The notes: generated by a model not told the origin, from the sequence alone. A stretch of 64,000 nucleotides of DNA from Trichomonas vaginalis G3 (GCF_026262505.1 NC_067208.1:14579962-14643961); one strand, 5' to 3'; shown: positions 42,303-52,073, counted from the stretch's first letter. Program-made: numbers and translations.

Positions 42303-42464
42303 ATGGTCGAAGTCGAACCTACCGACGAGGCAATTTACCTAATTGAAATTAACGAGCTTGTTAAAGACTTCCTCAGGCAGAATGTAAAAGGCTTGTTAAC
42401 GGTTAGAAACCGTATAGAACCTTCATTTTTTTCCTCAAAAATAATGTTTATGTTAGAATATTAG
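42303..42464 (+). CDS. Maverick small ORF, paralogue of the one at 45.65 kb (53 aa)
   Basis: MVEVEPTDEAIYLIEINELV is followed by KDFLRQ. The first 25 residues match the start of the gene at 45,640-46,016 (DEAVYLI, VKDYLRK), and both lie directly behind a 21-bp-period array. The last part is different. No family is recognised. It is short, so it may be a remnant of a longer gene. Confidence 0.4.
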   Translation: MVEVEPTDEAIYLIEINELVKDFLRQNVKGLLTVRNRIEPSFFSSKIMFMLEY

Positions 42465-42526
42465 AAAATAACATTTTTTCTAACATAAACGTTTCACATG
42501 GTAAACGTTATTTTTACATTATGACA

Positions 42527-42830
42527 CGAAGTGAACATTGACACTTCGTCAAAAAAATCCCTGAAATCATATCTTTACATACAAAAAAATACAAAAAAAA
42601 TGACACTTTTTCATTAGATAACTGTTATTTTTTGACGAAGTGAACATTGACACTTCGTCAAAAAAATCCCTGAAATCATATCTTACATACAAAAAAATAC
42701 AAAAAAATGACACTTTTTCATTAGATAACTGTTATTTTTTGACGAAGTGAACATTGACACTTCGTCAAAAAAATCCCTGAAATCATATCTTACATACAAA
42801 AAAATACAAAAAAAAATGACACTAACTTTA
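42527..42830. repeat. hairpin repeat array A (about 105-bp units, three copies)
   Basis: Each unit contains the inverted repeat GACGAAGTG...CACTTCGTC with an 8-base loop (AACATTGA), then AAAAAAATCCCTGAAATCAT, an A-rich stretch, and CATTAGATAACTGTTATTTT. The copies are almost identical. The array lies just beyond the 3' end of the MSV199/T5orf172 gene. Confidence 0.9.
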
Positions 42831-42866
42831 TTTTCTGACTTTCACAAAAGACCAAAAATAAACGCT

Positions 42867-44201
42867 TTACATGTATTTTTCAGCAACTTCGTCAAATAAT
42901 TTTATAGCTTTATCTATCTCATCTACTTCAAACGTTTCTTTACCTTTTATGGGAGCACCATACATTTTCTCAAACTTTTCAAGTAGTTCTGTTTCTGCAG
43001 CTCTCATATCATTAACCAACACAACCTTGACTCTATTGACTGAACTGTCATATCTTAGAGTTATATTATATGTTCTTCCTATCTTATATCTTTTTGTATT
43101 GAAGTCCTTCGGTTTCTGAACGATGTAAAGTAAGCCTTCACTGCAACGTTCCGTATTGAATGAACCATATGTTATGAAGTTATATCCAACAACTGGGTCT
43201 AACCATAACAAAACTATTGGTATAAGACTTTTGTCTATAAGATATGCTGCAGTTCCATAGAATTTTACCGATATCATAAGCTCAGGATTTCTTGTCAAAA
43301 TTTTCTGAGTTGAAGCATTTATAACCCAGTGGTTTGTTTTCTTTCCAAATGGAGATAAAATGTCTGACAAAGAATATTTGTTGTATTTCTTTGAGTATCT
43401 TACGTTTAAATCACCTATTCTAACCACTTTGGTGTCATTGTCTATCTTTCCAACTGTTTCAAACTGAATGTTTGACATATCTTTCTTTAAATCTGCATAG
43501 TCGTTTCTCATTCTTTCTATCTCTTTGACGGAGTAGTTATATTTCCTCATTGCTGCTTTACATTTAGAACATTGCGGGTTCATTTTTGCGTTATATTCTG
43601 AAACCTTACCTGCTAAAACAACTAAAGCGTCAATGGTTTTCTTTAACTCAAAAGTTGCTGGTTTTATCTGTTTATTCCATACTTTGCCTCTTCTATCTTT
43701 ATCTCTTATCTGCCATACACATTCAGCAACTAACGAAACAAAGTTGTCGTAGGTCTTAAATTCTTCAGATTTATATATGTCAGAAACATTCTTATATACC
43801 ATGTCGCAATCTTTGTCCATAACCTTATGGTTGCAATGAAATCCTAGAAACTCATAGTTTACCTTTCGTATGAACTTCTTTATTTCTACCGAGTCAGTTG
43901 CTTTGACTTCTATTTCATCGAATTCAGGAATAGTTAGTTTTTGTTGCTGAATTTCAGGCAATTTGGGTAAATGGTCGATGAGGTCCTCCATTTCATAAAG
44001 ATACTGTTCATTTGTTTCATCTTTCGCACTACAGTCTAAATTACATGTTAAAAGTTCTTGCTTTATCTTCTGGATTTCTGTTTCAAAAGTATATGAAGAA
44101 GGAATGAAGCTTTTCATCTCTACTAACATTGACGTAGGATTCATGACTAAAGAGTTTGGTGCTGTAGTTGTTTGTATTGCTGTTGTGCCGATTGTTGACA
44201 T
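42867..44201 (-). CDS. Maverick MSV199/KilA-N-like plus T5orf172 protein (444 aa)
   Basis: The start at 44,201 (MSTIGTTAIQTTTAP) is preferred to an upstream ATG that adds a Phe/Lys run. The N-terminal third is helical. A Cys pair CSKCKAAM stands near residue 220. The segment KYNKYSLSDILSPFGKKTNH and later LIPIVLLWLDPVVGYNFI follow the MSV199/KilA-N type of viral DNA-binding domain. The C-terminal 90 residues carry GLLYIVQ, YKIGRTYNITLRY and ELLEKFEKMYGAPIKGKETF, the pattern of the T5orf172 branch of GIY-YIG nuclease-like domains. This domain pair is known from large DNA viruses and phages. It may bind and nick DNA; the biological role is unknown. Open throughout, and flanked on both sides by related hairpin arrays. 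Confidence 0.7.
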   Translation of the reverse strand: MSTIGTTAIQTTTAPNSLVMNPTSMLVEMKSFIPSSYTFETEIQKIKQELLTCNLDCSAKDETNEQYLYEMEDLIDHLPKLPEIQQQKLTIPEFDEIEVKATDSVEIKKFIRKVNYEFLGFHCNHKVMDKDCDMVYKNVSDIYKSEEFKTYDNFVSLVAECVWQIRDKDRRGKVWNKQIKPATFELKKTIDALVVLAGKVSEYNAKMNPQCSKCKAAMRKYNYSVKEIERMRNDYADLKKDMSNIQFETVGKIDNDTKVVRIGDLNVRYSKKYNKYSLSDILSPFGKKTNHWVINASTQKILTRNPELMISVKFYGTAAYLIDKSLIPIVLLWLDPVVGYNFITYGSFNTERCSEGLLYIVQKPKDFNTKRYKIGRTYNITLRYDSSVNRVKVVLVNDMRAAETELLEKFEKMYGAPIKGKETFEVDEIDKAIKLFDEVAEKYM

Positions 44202-44339
44202 TTTTATTTTTTTATACAAAATAAAAAAAATAAAAAAAATAAAACTAACTTTATTTTTTATTTCGGGAAAATTCATGAAAATTCAAGAGGTGAAAAAAGA
44301 GGGTAGAAGACAGGTTAGATCTAACCATCTACCCTAAAA

Positions 44340-44460
44340 TATATTTTTGGGTCATTTACACTCATTACGAAGAAGTCATGACAAAACATATACGAAGAAG
44401 TCTTGACAAAACATTTACGAAGAAGTCATGACAAAACATTTACCCGACATTCTCGTCAAA
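44340..44460. repeat. tandem ACGAAGAAGTC repeats (about 31-bp units)
   Basis: Three to four copies of a unit reading ACGAAGAAGTCATGACAAAA with short linkers, between the T5orf172 gene start and hairpin array B. AAGTCATGACTT-like inner symmetry is weak. Non-coding. Confidence 0.7.
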
Positions 44461-44890
44461 TACAAAATAAAACTAACTTTTTCATTAGATAACTGTTATT
44501 TTTTGACGAAGTGAAGGTTGACACTTCGTCAAAAAAATCCCTGAAATCATATCTTACATACAAAAAAATACAAAATAAAACTAACTTTTTCATTAGATAA
44601 CTGTTATTTTTTGACGAAGTGAAGGTTGACACTTCGTCAAAAAAATCCCTGAAATCATATCTTACATACAAAAAAATACAAAATAAAACTAACTTTTTCA
44701 TTAGATAACTGTTATTTTTTGACGAAGTGAAGGTTGACACTTCGTCAAAAAAATCCCTGAAATCATATCTTTACATACAAAATAAAAAAATAAAACTAAC
44801 TTTTTCATTAGATAACTGTTATTTTTTGACGAAGTGAAGGTTGACACTTCGTCAAAAAAATCCCTGAAATCATATCTTTACATACAAAAT
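44460..44890. repeat. hairpin repeat array B (about 105-116-bp units, four copies)
   Basis: Same family and orientation as array A, but with loop AAGGTTGA and with ACAAAATAAAACTAACTTTT in place of part of the A-rich stretch. The four copies are nearly identical to each other. The frame seen through it is a repeat artefact. Confidence 0.9.
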
Positions 44891-44977
44891 AAAAAAATAA
44901 AACTAAATTATATTTTTTCTATCTTAAGGAAATTCATGAAAATTCATGAGGTTAGAAAACGTGTTAGATCTAACATT

Positions 44978-45328
44978 CTAACATAAATTATATTTTTGGT
45001 CCGGGAACAACTTTCTCTCAATTGGAGCTGTGGCATACTCTTTGCGTAAGCGGTTCAGACCTTCTTCGAACTCTTGGTCTCTCTTCGATTTGGATTGAGA
45101 TTGGAATTGCTGGGGTGGAGCTTGCTGGAACATCCAAGGGTTGGGGAAGTAAGGCATAGGCAGAGGAGGGTAGTTCGGGAAGCCTTGTGGTGGGTAGTAA
45201 CCTTGAGGTGGAAATTGGTAGTAATTTGGTGGAGGGACTTGCTGGAACTGAGCTTGCTGAGGAGACTGTTGTGGTTCTTTAGGTTCCTCTGGTTTGGGAA
45301 TGGACTGGGTTGGTGGGACGTGGGACAT
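44978..45328 (-). CDS. Maverick Pro/Gln/Tyr-rich protein (116 aa)
   Basis: Starts MSHVPPTQSIPKPEEPKEPQ. The middle is made of Pro, Gln, Tyr and Phe (NYYQFPPQGYYPPQGFPNYP), followed by a basic and helical C terminus (SKSKRDQEFEEGLNRLRKEY). Low-complexity and probably disordered. It resembles phase-separating or membrane-scission-type proline-rich proteins only in composition. No family is recognised. Its upstream region is the second 21-bp minisatellite. Confidence 0.55.
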   Translation of the reverse strand: MSHVPPTQSIPKPEEPKEPQQSPQQAQFQQVPPPNYYQFPPQGYYPPQGFPNYPPLPMPYFPNPWMFQQAPPQQFQSQSKSKRDQEFEEGLNRLRKEYATAPIERKLFPDQKYNLC

Positions 45329-45339
45329 TCGTTTGTGTC

Positions 45340-45641
45340 CTGTCAGAAGGAAGAACTTTTCCTGTTGGAAGGAAAAACTTTTTCTGTCGGAAGGAAAAAC
45401 TTTTTCTGTCGGAAGGAAAAACTTTTTCTGTTGGAAGGAAAAACTTTTTCTGAAGTTCGACCAAAAAGTTCTCAATTTTCGAAAATTTGAATGGTTTACG
45501 GACGGACAACTGGAAAAATTTTTTCTGTCGGAAGGAAAAATTTTTTCTGTCGGAAGGAAAAACTTTTTCTGTCGGAAGGAAAAACTTTTTCTGTCGGAAG
45601 GAAAAACTTTTTCTGTCGGAAGGAAAAACTTTTTCTGTCGG
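45340..45641. repeat. 21-bp minisatellite, second array
   Basis: About ten copies of a 21-bp unit, GGAAGGAAAAACTTTTTCTG plus T or C, in two blocks (45,340-45,452 and 45,516-45,641). Each unit carries an A-tract followed by a T-tract. It lies between the divergent Pro/Gln-rich gene and the gene at 45.65 kb. Frames on both strands through it are artefacts. Confidence 0.92.
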
Positions 45642-46016
45642 ATGGAAGGACTCGGAATGCCAGAAGGATTTGACGAGGCAGTTTACCTAATTTAAATAAA
45701 CGACTGCGTAAAAGACTACTTGCGCAAGGTCATGAAGCCCAAGGTCAAGTTCACCACTATTTCTGGAAAGGCTGTCTTGAATCTCGAGACTTCGACCGAA
45801 ATTCCAATTCAAATACCAGACGGGACAGCCTACGACGACATAAAGCAAGCAAAGAAGGAAGCCATTATAAAGTTCTTTGCCAAGCGTCCTTGGATACTAC
45901 TTCCAAACAGAGAGAGTCCAATTCCACGAATTATACAAATTCTCAGAGCACTGTTCCACTTCTCAGGACAACCGTTCTACATAACCTGTGAAGGCGACAT
46001 CCAACCAGTTCAGTAA
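45642..46016 (+). pseudogene. Maverick protein of unknown family, broken
   Basis: The N-terminal part (EGLGMPEGFDEAVYLI) parallels the small ORF at 42,303. The later part (KVKFTTISGKAVLNLETS, then KQAKKEAIIKFFAKRPWILL) is a strand-then-helix domain. No family is recognised. The G+C content is higher than in the neighbouring genes. Convergent with the minus-strand gene that follows. Confidence 0.45.
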
Positions 46017-46092
46017 ACATCTCATTTTAACTTCACTTTTTTATGTTTTTTGTGAAAGTGTCAAAAATAAATTGTTTTCATGAGTTTTCTAC

Positions 46093-46123
46093 GATATTAG
46101 AAAAAATGTTATTTTCTAATATC
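46093..46123. terminator. hairpin between convergent Maverick genes
   Basis: GATATTAGAAAA (46,093-46,104) pairs perfectly with TTTTCTAATATC (46,112-46,123) around a 7-base loop. It sits between the stops of two convergent genes, so a transcript-end or RNA-processing role is plausible. A similar 14-bp stem lies at about 42,446-42,490. Confidence 0.5.
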
Positions 46124-46141
46124 TTCACATTCAATACTTTT

Positions 46142-46984
46142 TCAGCACTTTTCCGTAGTTATATATGAAAGACAATTCGAGATAAAAGTCATAGTACAAT
46201 GGAATAATATGTTGCACACCATTTGTTGTGAACCAAACTTGAAAGTCAGAGAAACTGTTACTAGGTGGTTCGTAGAATTTAGAAGCAAAGTCATAAAAGT
46301 CCTTACCAATACATAGAAACTATGTTGCTTGAACTGAAACTTGCATGACACATAACATTTTGAGGTCAAACACGTTTCTATAAACTGTCAAATCTGCTGG
46401 TGGAAGTATAAATTGAAATGGACCAATCTGGTAATGGTTCGTTCTGGTTTAGTAACCGAAGAAATTGTGCCCAAGAACGTTTGTCTACTTCCCAAAATAA
46501 AAACTCTGTATCTCTTGGGGGTTAATTTCAATCTTTTGAAATGAAACGGTGGAGTTCATCTTGTCATATTCTAGTTTCAGATAGTATGTTCCATTTAGTA
46601 AAGAGTCGTATTTTCTTGAAATTCCCAATAATATTTGTTCATTTGAGTTTGAAAGTCATTTAGAGTTTTCTCAAGACTTTCGTCTGAACGAACTGTAAAG
46701 ATTCTCATTTCGTCAAATTTGTCTATTAGACCATCAGAACCTTTATACTGCCCATGAAAATATACTGCGAACATAAATGCGTTAGTTCTATTTGAAAACA
46801 AAACTCTTCTAAATCCTATTGCCTTTGCATCTGAAGGACTTTGAAGCCAACGAATTGGATAGTCAAACCTGTATACTCGGGATGAAATTTCTTCATCTGA
46901 AATAGTCCTACCAGCATTTGTAAAGATATAGTCTAACGGTTTTGTATCTGCTACTTTTGTTCTTTGTTTTTCAACCTGAAGCAT
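46142..46984 (-). pseudogene. Maverick paralogue pair member A, unknown family, broken
   Basis: Begins MLQVEKQRTKVADTKPLDYI. A middle motif YRFDYPIRWLQSPSDAKAIG and an end FSDFQVWFTT are shared with the gene at 51.0-51.8 kb on the other strand. Size is about 270 residues and strand-rich, which could fit a jelly-roll structural protein, but no family is recognised. Confidence 0.5.
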
Positions 46985-47197
46985 TTAATATATGTAAAAA
47001 TATATTGTTTTAAAATGGTATGCCATTTCATATTTCTCATCTAACAAACAAGTTTCCCAACGGTCTTCTCCAACAAACTCAGCGTACATTTCAAATAAAA
47101 TTTAAAAAATGTCACTTTTTTAAAATAAATTTTTTACTTCATGCAATGTTTAACACATCGAAAGGCATGTCCATAAGACGTTCTTCTTCTAACCTCT

Positions 47198-47383
47198 CTA
47201 GTCTGTTTGGATAATTGGCACGTGCTGTTCCAAATCCATTTCGTAGCGAAGACCAGACAATTTGTCATAGACTTTTATGGGTCTTCCCTTCCTATATTTT
47301 AAAATTCTTCGAAACTCTCCAACCATATTTTGTAACTCTGCTTTTATTCTAGCAGATTTTCTATCCATTCTATATGGGGGCAT
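47198..47383 (-). CDS. Maverick small basic protein (61 aa)
   Basis: MPPYRMDRKSARIKAELQNM, then helical and Arg/Lys-rich (VGEFRRILKYRKGRPIKVYD), ending in an acidic turn. The charge suggests nucleic-acid binding; no family is recognised. The ATG at 47,383 is chosen because the upstream extension is a Lys/Phe run. Confidence 0.45.
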   Translation of the reverse strand: MPPYRMDRKSARIKAELQNMVGEFRRILKYRKGRPIKVYDKLSGLRYEMDLEQHVPIIQTD

Positions 47384-47414
47384 TTTTATAAAAATAAAAA
47401 ATATTTTTTTCTTT

Positions 47415-47996
47415 ACTTTACATAACCGCCTGCTGCCATAAGTCTTTGACGCCAACCCATACCAGCTAATGAAGGTTGACTTGGTTTAGTTTGGAAACTA
47501 AACTTTGGTTTTGGTTTATCTTCAGTTTTTGGTTTTTCTTCTTCTATCGGTTTTTCGTCACTTTTCGGTTCCTCTGACTTTACCTCACTTGCAGGAACAG
47601 TGTGTCGTCAACATCTTCATAAATATCAATGCCATTTGTTTTTGTTTTCCTTTCAACTTTTTGTGTTTGTTGTAAAGTTTAGAATATTTCGACTCTAAGT
47701 CAATGAGATGTTCTATAATGAACTGTTGGTCAGTGAAGTAAACTTTTCCATCTGTTGTCTCGAAAGCTCCTTCAGACTTCAATATTTTATTTGTGAGAGT
47801 CTGTTTCTTTTTTGAGATACTTGCCGTTCCATTTTTTATGAAAAGTGACTTTGTAGTTAGGGTTTGTATTCCAGACCTGGCACTTTCTATTATTGAATTT
47901 TTTCTCTTCATCTGTAAGTTCTTTGACAGTTTTTGACAATGGTTCTGAACTTTTTGTTTGTGGTGTCAAATCTACCGTTTCAACTTCTTCGGTCAT
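47415..47996 (-). pseudogene. Maverick gene of unknown family, broken
   Basis: Begins MTEEVETVDLTPQTKSSEPL at 47,996. A middle helical part (FTDQQFIIEHLIDLESKYSK) and a Lys/Pro/Glu-rich end ending GMGWRQRLMAAGGYVK can be seen. The acidic start and basic end recall small viral core proteins, but no family is recognised. Confidence 0.4.
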
Positions 47997-48015
47997 TTCA
48001 TCTCAGTAAAAAATT

Positions 48016-48168
48016 TTAGTTTGGTTTGTTTTCAACTGGTTGTTTAGGTTTTTTAAGTCGGTCTAAAACTTCCTGAGGTATAGGAAGAACTTGACAAACA
48101 CGTTGTGTAACTGCTGGAAGCCGACAAATCCATCTTGAACCCATTTGTCTCAATGCTGTATTGTTCAT
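48016..48168 (-). CDS. Maverick short ORF (50 aa)
   Basis: MNNTALRQMGSRWICRLPAV, then QVLPIPQEVLDRLKKPKQ. It begins after the same TCATCTCAGTAAAAAA leader motif seen (on the plus strand) at 48,000 and 48,170, which seems to be a shared upstream signal of these small minus-strand genes. No family is recognised. Confidence 0.4.
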   Translation of the reverse strand: MNNTALRQMGSRWICRLPAVTQRVCQVLPIPQEVLDRLKKPKQPVENKPN

Positions 48169-48187
48169 TTCATCTCAGTAAAAAACT

Positions 48188-48588
48188 TTACATTCCCCAC
48201 GTTTGAGGCGGTTGAGGTTGGTTATTGTTTACCCATTGTTGTGCATGGTTATATCCTCTGTTAAAGAATCTTTCACCTTGGTCCATATAGTGTCCTGCTT
48301 GGTTATAGTAGTCATTTGCTTTGTTATAATAGTTTCCTGCTTGTCTTCCTACATTGTCCATCCATCCTTGAACTTTTCCTCTTGTTTCAGGATTTGGAAT
48401 AAGATTTGTTGCATCTCGTGCTACATCCAACCTTTCTGTACAGTTTGTATAATAGGTTGTGCTTTCTCTTTAAGTATACCTAATGTACTCAAAATCTTCC
48501 TTCCAACTCCAAATACACCTCTGGCTATTGTTCCCACTGCGGGCAAAAATCTGGATGCAACTCCTGCTAATGCGCCAAATAAACCCAT
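48188..48588 (-). pseudogene. Maverick glycine-rich amphipathic virion-type protein, broken
   Basis: N terminus MGLFGALAGVASRFLPAVGT, a Gly/Ala hydrophobic amphipathic segment with a possible N-myristoylation Gly2. The C-terminal half is Asn/Tyr/Gln-rich (NYYNKANDYYNQAGHYMDQG). Small proteins of this sort in adenoviruses (pVI) and virophages disrupt membranes or link DNA to capsid; that comparison is inference from composition. Confidence 0.45.
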
Positions 48589-48607
48589 TTCTTATAGGAT
48601 AAAAAAT

Positions 48608-49562
48608 GACGAATCCAAACAAGGACCCCTATGTTTCTAAAGCGACAAAGAAAGCACTCATGATAAAAATCTTTAGTTCAACACCAAATGCTTGGTTTAT
48701 GGATATCTTGGAAAACATTCGAGAGTTAGAACAGATGGACCACCATACTGGCTAATATTTGTCGGTCAAAACACAAGATACTGTGAAGCCATACCATTAT
48801 GGTCCAAAAATATTTTAGATGTGAAAACTGCTTTGACAATATTCGTTGACAAATACCATCCAAAAAACTGACATCTGACTGTGAAAGTTCTTTCAAATCA
48901 GATGATGTAAAAAACTATCTGCGTTCAAAAAATGTAAACCAATATTTCATTGTCGACCAAAACCATTCTGCTCTTGGTGTCATTGACGGTTGTATAAAAA
49001 TGTTAAGAGACTTAAACCAACCACAAGGTGGTGAAGCAAATGAAATGTCATATGACGACAAATATAGACACTTCTCCATGGCAAAGATGAGACAAGTTTT
49101 AAATATTTACAATAGCCGTAAACAAAAAGGTTTGGGAAACCACTCCCCGAAGAAATGAAAAACAACCCTGACTAGAGAAAGACTATATATTTAATAATTT
49201 AGTCAAAAGAGACAAACAAGAAAGAATGCCGGGCTTCAAACTTCAGAAAGGTGACAAAGTAAAAATAGAAATACCTAAACGCGACCCATATGAAAATACT
49301 ATTGACTATGACAACAATGGGAAACCCGACAGGTACTCACATTCGTGTTCGTAAAAATAGAAGAAAGTATACAAGAGAATATTATGAAGTTTTAGGCAAA
49401 CATGGCAAAATGTACACACTGCAAGCAGAAGATAAAACTACTATTGTCAGACCTCGTTTCAAACTTGTCAAAGTTCAAGGTGGTATACTTTCAAAGACAG
49501 TTCCTAACAAATATAAGACAACTCCTGACGAATATGCTAAAGAAGTTGAAAATGACGACTAA
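48608..49562 (+). pseudogene. Maverick retroviral-type integrase (INT), broken
   Basis: Would insert the element into the genome by DDE chemistry. The region reads as an rve-fold core with the segment LTSDCESSFKS near 48,870-48,905, which has the Asp-containing strand pattern, and QNHSALGVIDGCIKMLRDLN near 48,960-49,015 in the place of the third-residue helix. The basic, strand-rich C-terminal domain extends to 49,562 (RKYTREYYEVLGKHGKMYTL). An integrase is the defining gene of Mavericks/Polintons and explains the short target duplication. Identified by motif spacing and context. Broken. Confidence 0.6.
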
Positions 49563-49587
49563 GCATTTCTATACCATGCGTAAACTG

Positions 49588-50942
49588 TCATGTAAGGTGG
49601 CATGTATTCTTTACTTTGTCCCGTTGTTTGCGTATATCCTGAAACGTGATGTGTATGTTTCCATCTCCCTGAGTGTTACCCCAGAAACAATTTATAGCAA
49701 ACTGAACGTCGTCTTTAACATCATATCCTTTACCTTTTGTCATTGCTGACCAATCCCAAAATTTATGCTTATGCCAACCTGCTTGAGATGTACTTAAATC
49801 TATGTAGTGACTGTGTGCAGGTAAATTTTCACCTGAAATCGTTTTACTTCCACCTGTTTCCTTTGAAGAGTTTGCACAATACAAAAACCTGTCGACTATT
49901 TGAGTCCAAGTTCCAAAACCCAGAACTGTTTCTGGATTTGTTGAGTTCATTGACGTATAAATAGAGCCTATAGGATATAATGTTTGAAGTATTTCTGTCT
50001 TTAATGTTTGAAGCTCTGTTTTGTCTGCTTTCTTGTCTAACATTGCGGGTAGTTCATGTGCTTCAAAGTTTCTGGCATGACTTTCAATGTTCCTGCAACT
50101 GTTATCTAAATTGTTTAGTGTATCTTTTACGCTTGTACTTGGATTCTCTAAAGGTGCACTTGAACCAAGGTCAAAGTTCAGTATTATGTCGTCTGCTCTA
50201 ACAGTTGTAAAACTTGTATGTGTATGAGTCTTATTTGCTTTCTTCTCTAACTCATCGTTAACATAAGTTTTATCTGCTTTAAGGTCTAAACATCCTGAAA
50301 CCCATCCTGTATCAGCTTTAGTTTTTAAAATCTTCGATGTCCATTCATGATACCATTCAGCCCTTTCTATAATTTCATTATCTTTTTCATCCACATATTC
50401 CTTATCTGCTTTCTTCTCTAACTTACTAGCCACATATTCCTCATCCGCTTTTGTCTCTAATGTTTCCTTAAGACTTGGTATTTGGTTAATATAATGTATA
50501 TGAGTCTTTTTAGAATATTCGTTTTCAGCTCTTGTCACTTCACTTGACATTTTATTGTCAACATATGTTTTGTCTGCTAGTTCAGGATGAGTATGTTCTT
50601 TTGTTGCATAAGCATTGTTAGCTCTTTCTTCTTCTTTTGCTATTGCATCGTCTACATATTCTTTGTCAGCTTTGTTGTCAACATCTGCTTTCAAAAGAAG
50701 TTCATTTATAGGTTTCTCGTTTAAAGTTCCTTTTGTTGGATTTATACAGACAGTATTGTTCTTCTTGTCTTGAATAGAAACTCATCTGTTAAAGGGTTTA
50801 ATGTCAGTTTTAAGTTTCCTTCTTTCAATGACTCAGATATCTTAGAATAGTTTGAAAAGTTTGTTGTGTTCTTATTTAGAGCTTGCATAATGAGTTGTCG
50901 GTTGTGTTGTATTTCTCTCATGGAAGCAATATCTTTCGACAT
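49588..50942 (-). pseudogene. Maverick fibre protein with phage tail-collar-like C terminus, broken
   Basis: Starts at 50,942 (MSKDIASMREIQHNRQLIM). The middle (about 50,200-50,700) is a chain of KADKEYVD-type units at irregular spacing, with HTH motifs (KEHTHPEL, KKTHIHYI, KTHTHTSF), typical of trimeric fibre shafts. The C-terminal domain opens with LYPIGSIYTSMNSTNPETVL, then GFGTWTQIVDRFL and GGSKTISGENLPAHSHYI. This is the layout of the phage tail-collar / T4 gp10-type domain of tail fibres and baseplates. In a capsid-bearing element it would be a receptor-binding fibre; that role is inference. Broken. Confidence 0.65.
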
Positions 50943-50999
50943 TTTTATTCTAGATAAAATATGCTTCCAATAGAAAAAGAAAAATTCAAGAGTTGCTAC

Positions 51000-51809
51000 A
51001 ACTAAACCATTAGATGAACTTTTACTAATGTCGGTCAAAAGTTTGAGACAGAGACCGTAAAGCATGAAGGCTATCGTTTTGACTACCCATTAAGATGGCT
51101 AAGAGACCCATCTGTCACAAAAGCTATTGGCTTTCGTAGAATGAAGTTTGTGTCTGTAGAAGATAAAAGTTTTCCATTTATTGTAAGGTTTCATATAGAT
51201 TATATATCTGAAGGGAAACGAAAAATGTGGGAAGAAATTGAGCTAATACAAGTTGACCTTTCATCTTCTCTACAGACTGCGTTAAAAAATATAGAAGATA
51301 AAATAAATTCATGTTATGCAAAATATGCTGATGAATATGCAAATACCGAGAGCACACTTTATGTGAGAATTGTATATGACAAACAAAATTCACAAGTGTC
51401 ATTTCAAATCTACGAAGACAATCCAAAGAAAGACGAACAAATATATACAGAATTCACTGCAATGTCATGGTATTATTTGCAAAGAATGTTAAATCAGAAA
51501 GTCGAACTTCCTTTAGCAAATATCTACAGTCGATATGCAAGAGATGAACCATATTTATTTAAAGATGTTTTCGACCCAGCTGCTATTATTGTTCATGCTT
51601 CATTTTCTGGCGCCCAAAACTCTTTCTTATGCTTGGCAAATGACTTTTACGAAAAACCTACAAAGTTATACGAACCACCAAGTGGAAGTATTTCAGACTT
51701 TCAAGTATGGTTTACTACAGATGGAAGAAAAAGAATAATTCCATTATACCATGCGTTTTACTTAGAACTTAGTTTCATATACAACTACTATCGAACGGTA
51801 AAAATATAA
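51000..51809 (+). pseudogene. Maverick paralogue pair member B, unknown family, broken
   Basis: Contains YRFDYPLRWLRDPSVTKAIG near 51,070-51,130 and, later, SDFQVWFTTDG plus IIPLYHAFYLELSFIYNY, all matching member A at 46.1-47.0 kb. Most of the gene (51,141-51,809) is open. Strand-rich, about 260 residues. The family is unknown; a structural jelly-roll protein is possible. Divergent from the fibre gene. Confidence 0.5.
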
Positions 51810-51814
51810 CTTTT

Positions 51815-52055
51815 TTAATACGGTTGAGGTGTTGGATTTGGTTGCCAACTAGACTGTGGTGCAGGTTCAGGCTGTTGTATAACAGGAGCTTGTTCTTCTG
51901 GTTCAGGGTCTTTAGGTATAATACCAACAAACTGACCTACTCTTTTACCAATATTTTTGACTCCGTTCCAAATTCCTCTTCCTACGGTTTTTATTCCATT
52001 CCATATACCTCTTCCAACTCTTCTGAAGAAGTTCCAAACTACTGAAGAAACCCAT
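51815..52055 (-). pseudogene. Maverick Gly/Trp amphipathic small protein, broken
   Basis: A repeated amphipathic motif (VGRGIWNGIKTVGRGIWNGV) is followed by a Pro/Gln/Glu-rich end (PQSSWQPNPTPQPY). It resembles the membrane-active peptides of capsid-interior proteins. This is a composition-based guess. It lies just upstream, on the same strand, of the paralogue B 3' end. Confidence 0.4.
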
Positions 52056-52073
52056 TTTACTATATGTAAAAAT

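Noticed and set aside
41950-42303. 117-residue frame of LLLTVAV repeats
   Set aside because: The 21-bp period of the minisatellite keeps several frames open; there is no independent evidence of coding.
44456-44740. 94-residue repetitive frame
   Set aside because: It reads straight through hairpin array B; the repeat unit, not selection, keeps it open.
45294-45695. 133-residue and shorter frames through the second minisatellite
   Set aside because: Same reason: a 21-bp repeat is open in several frames on both strands.
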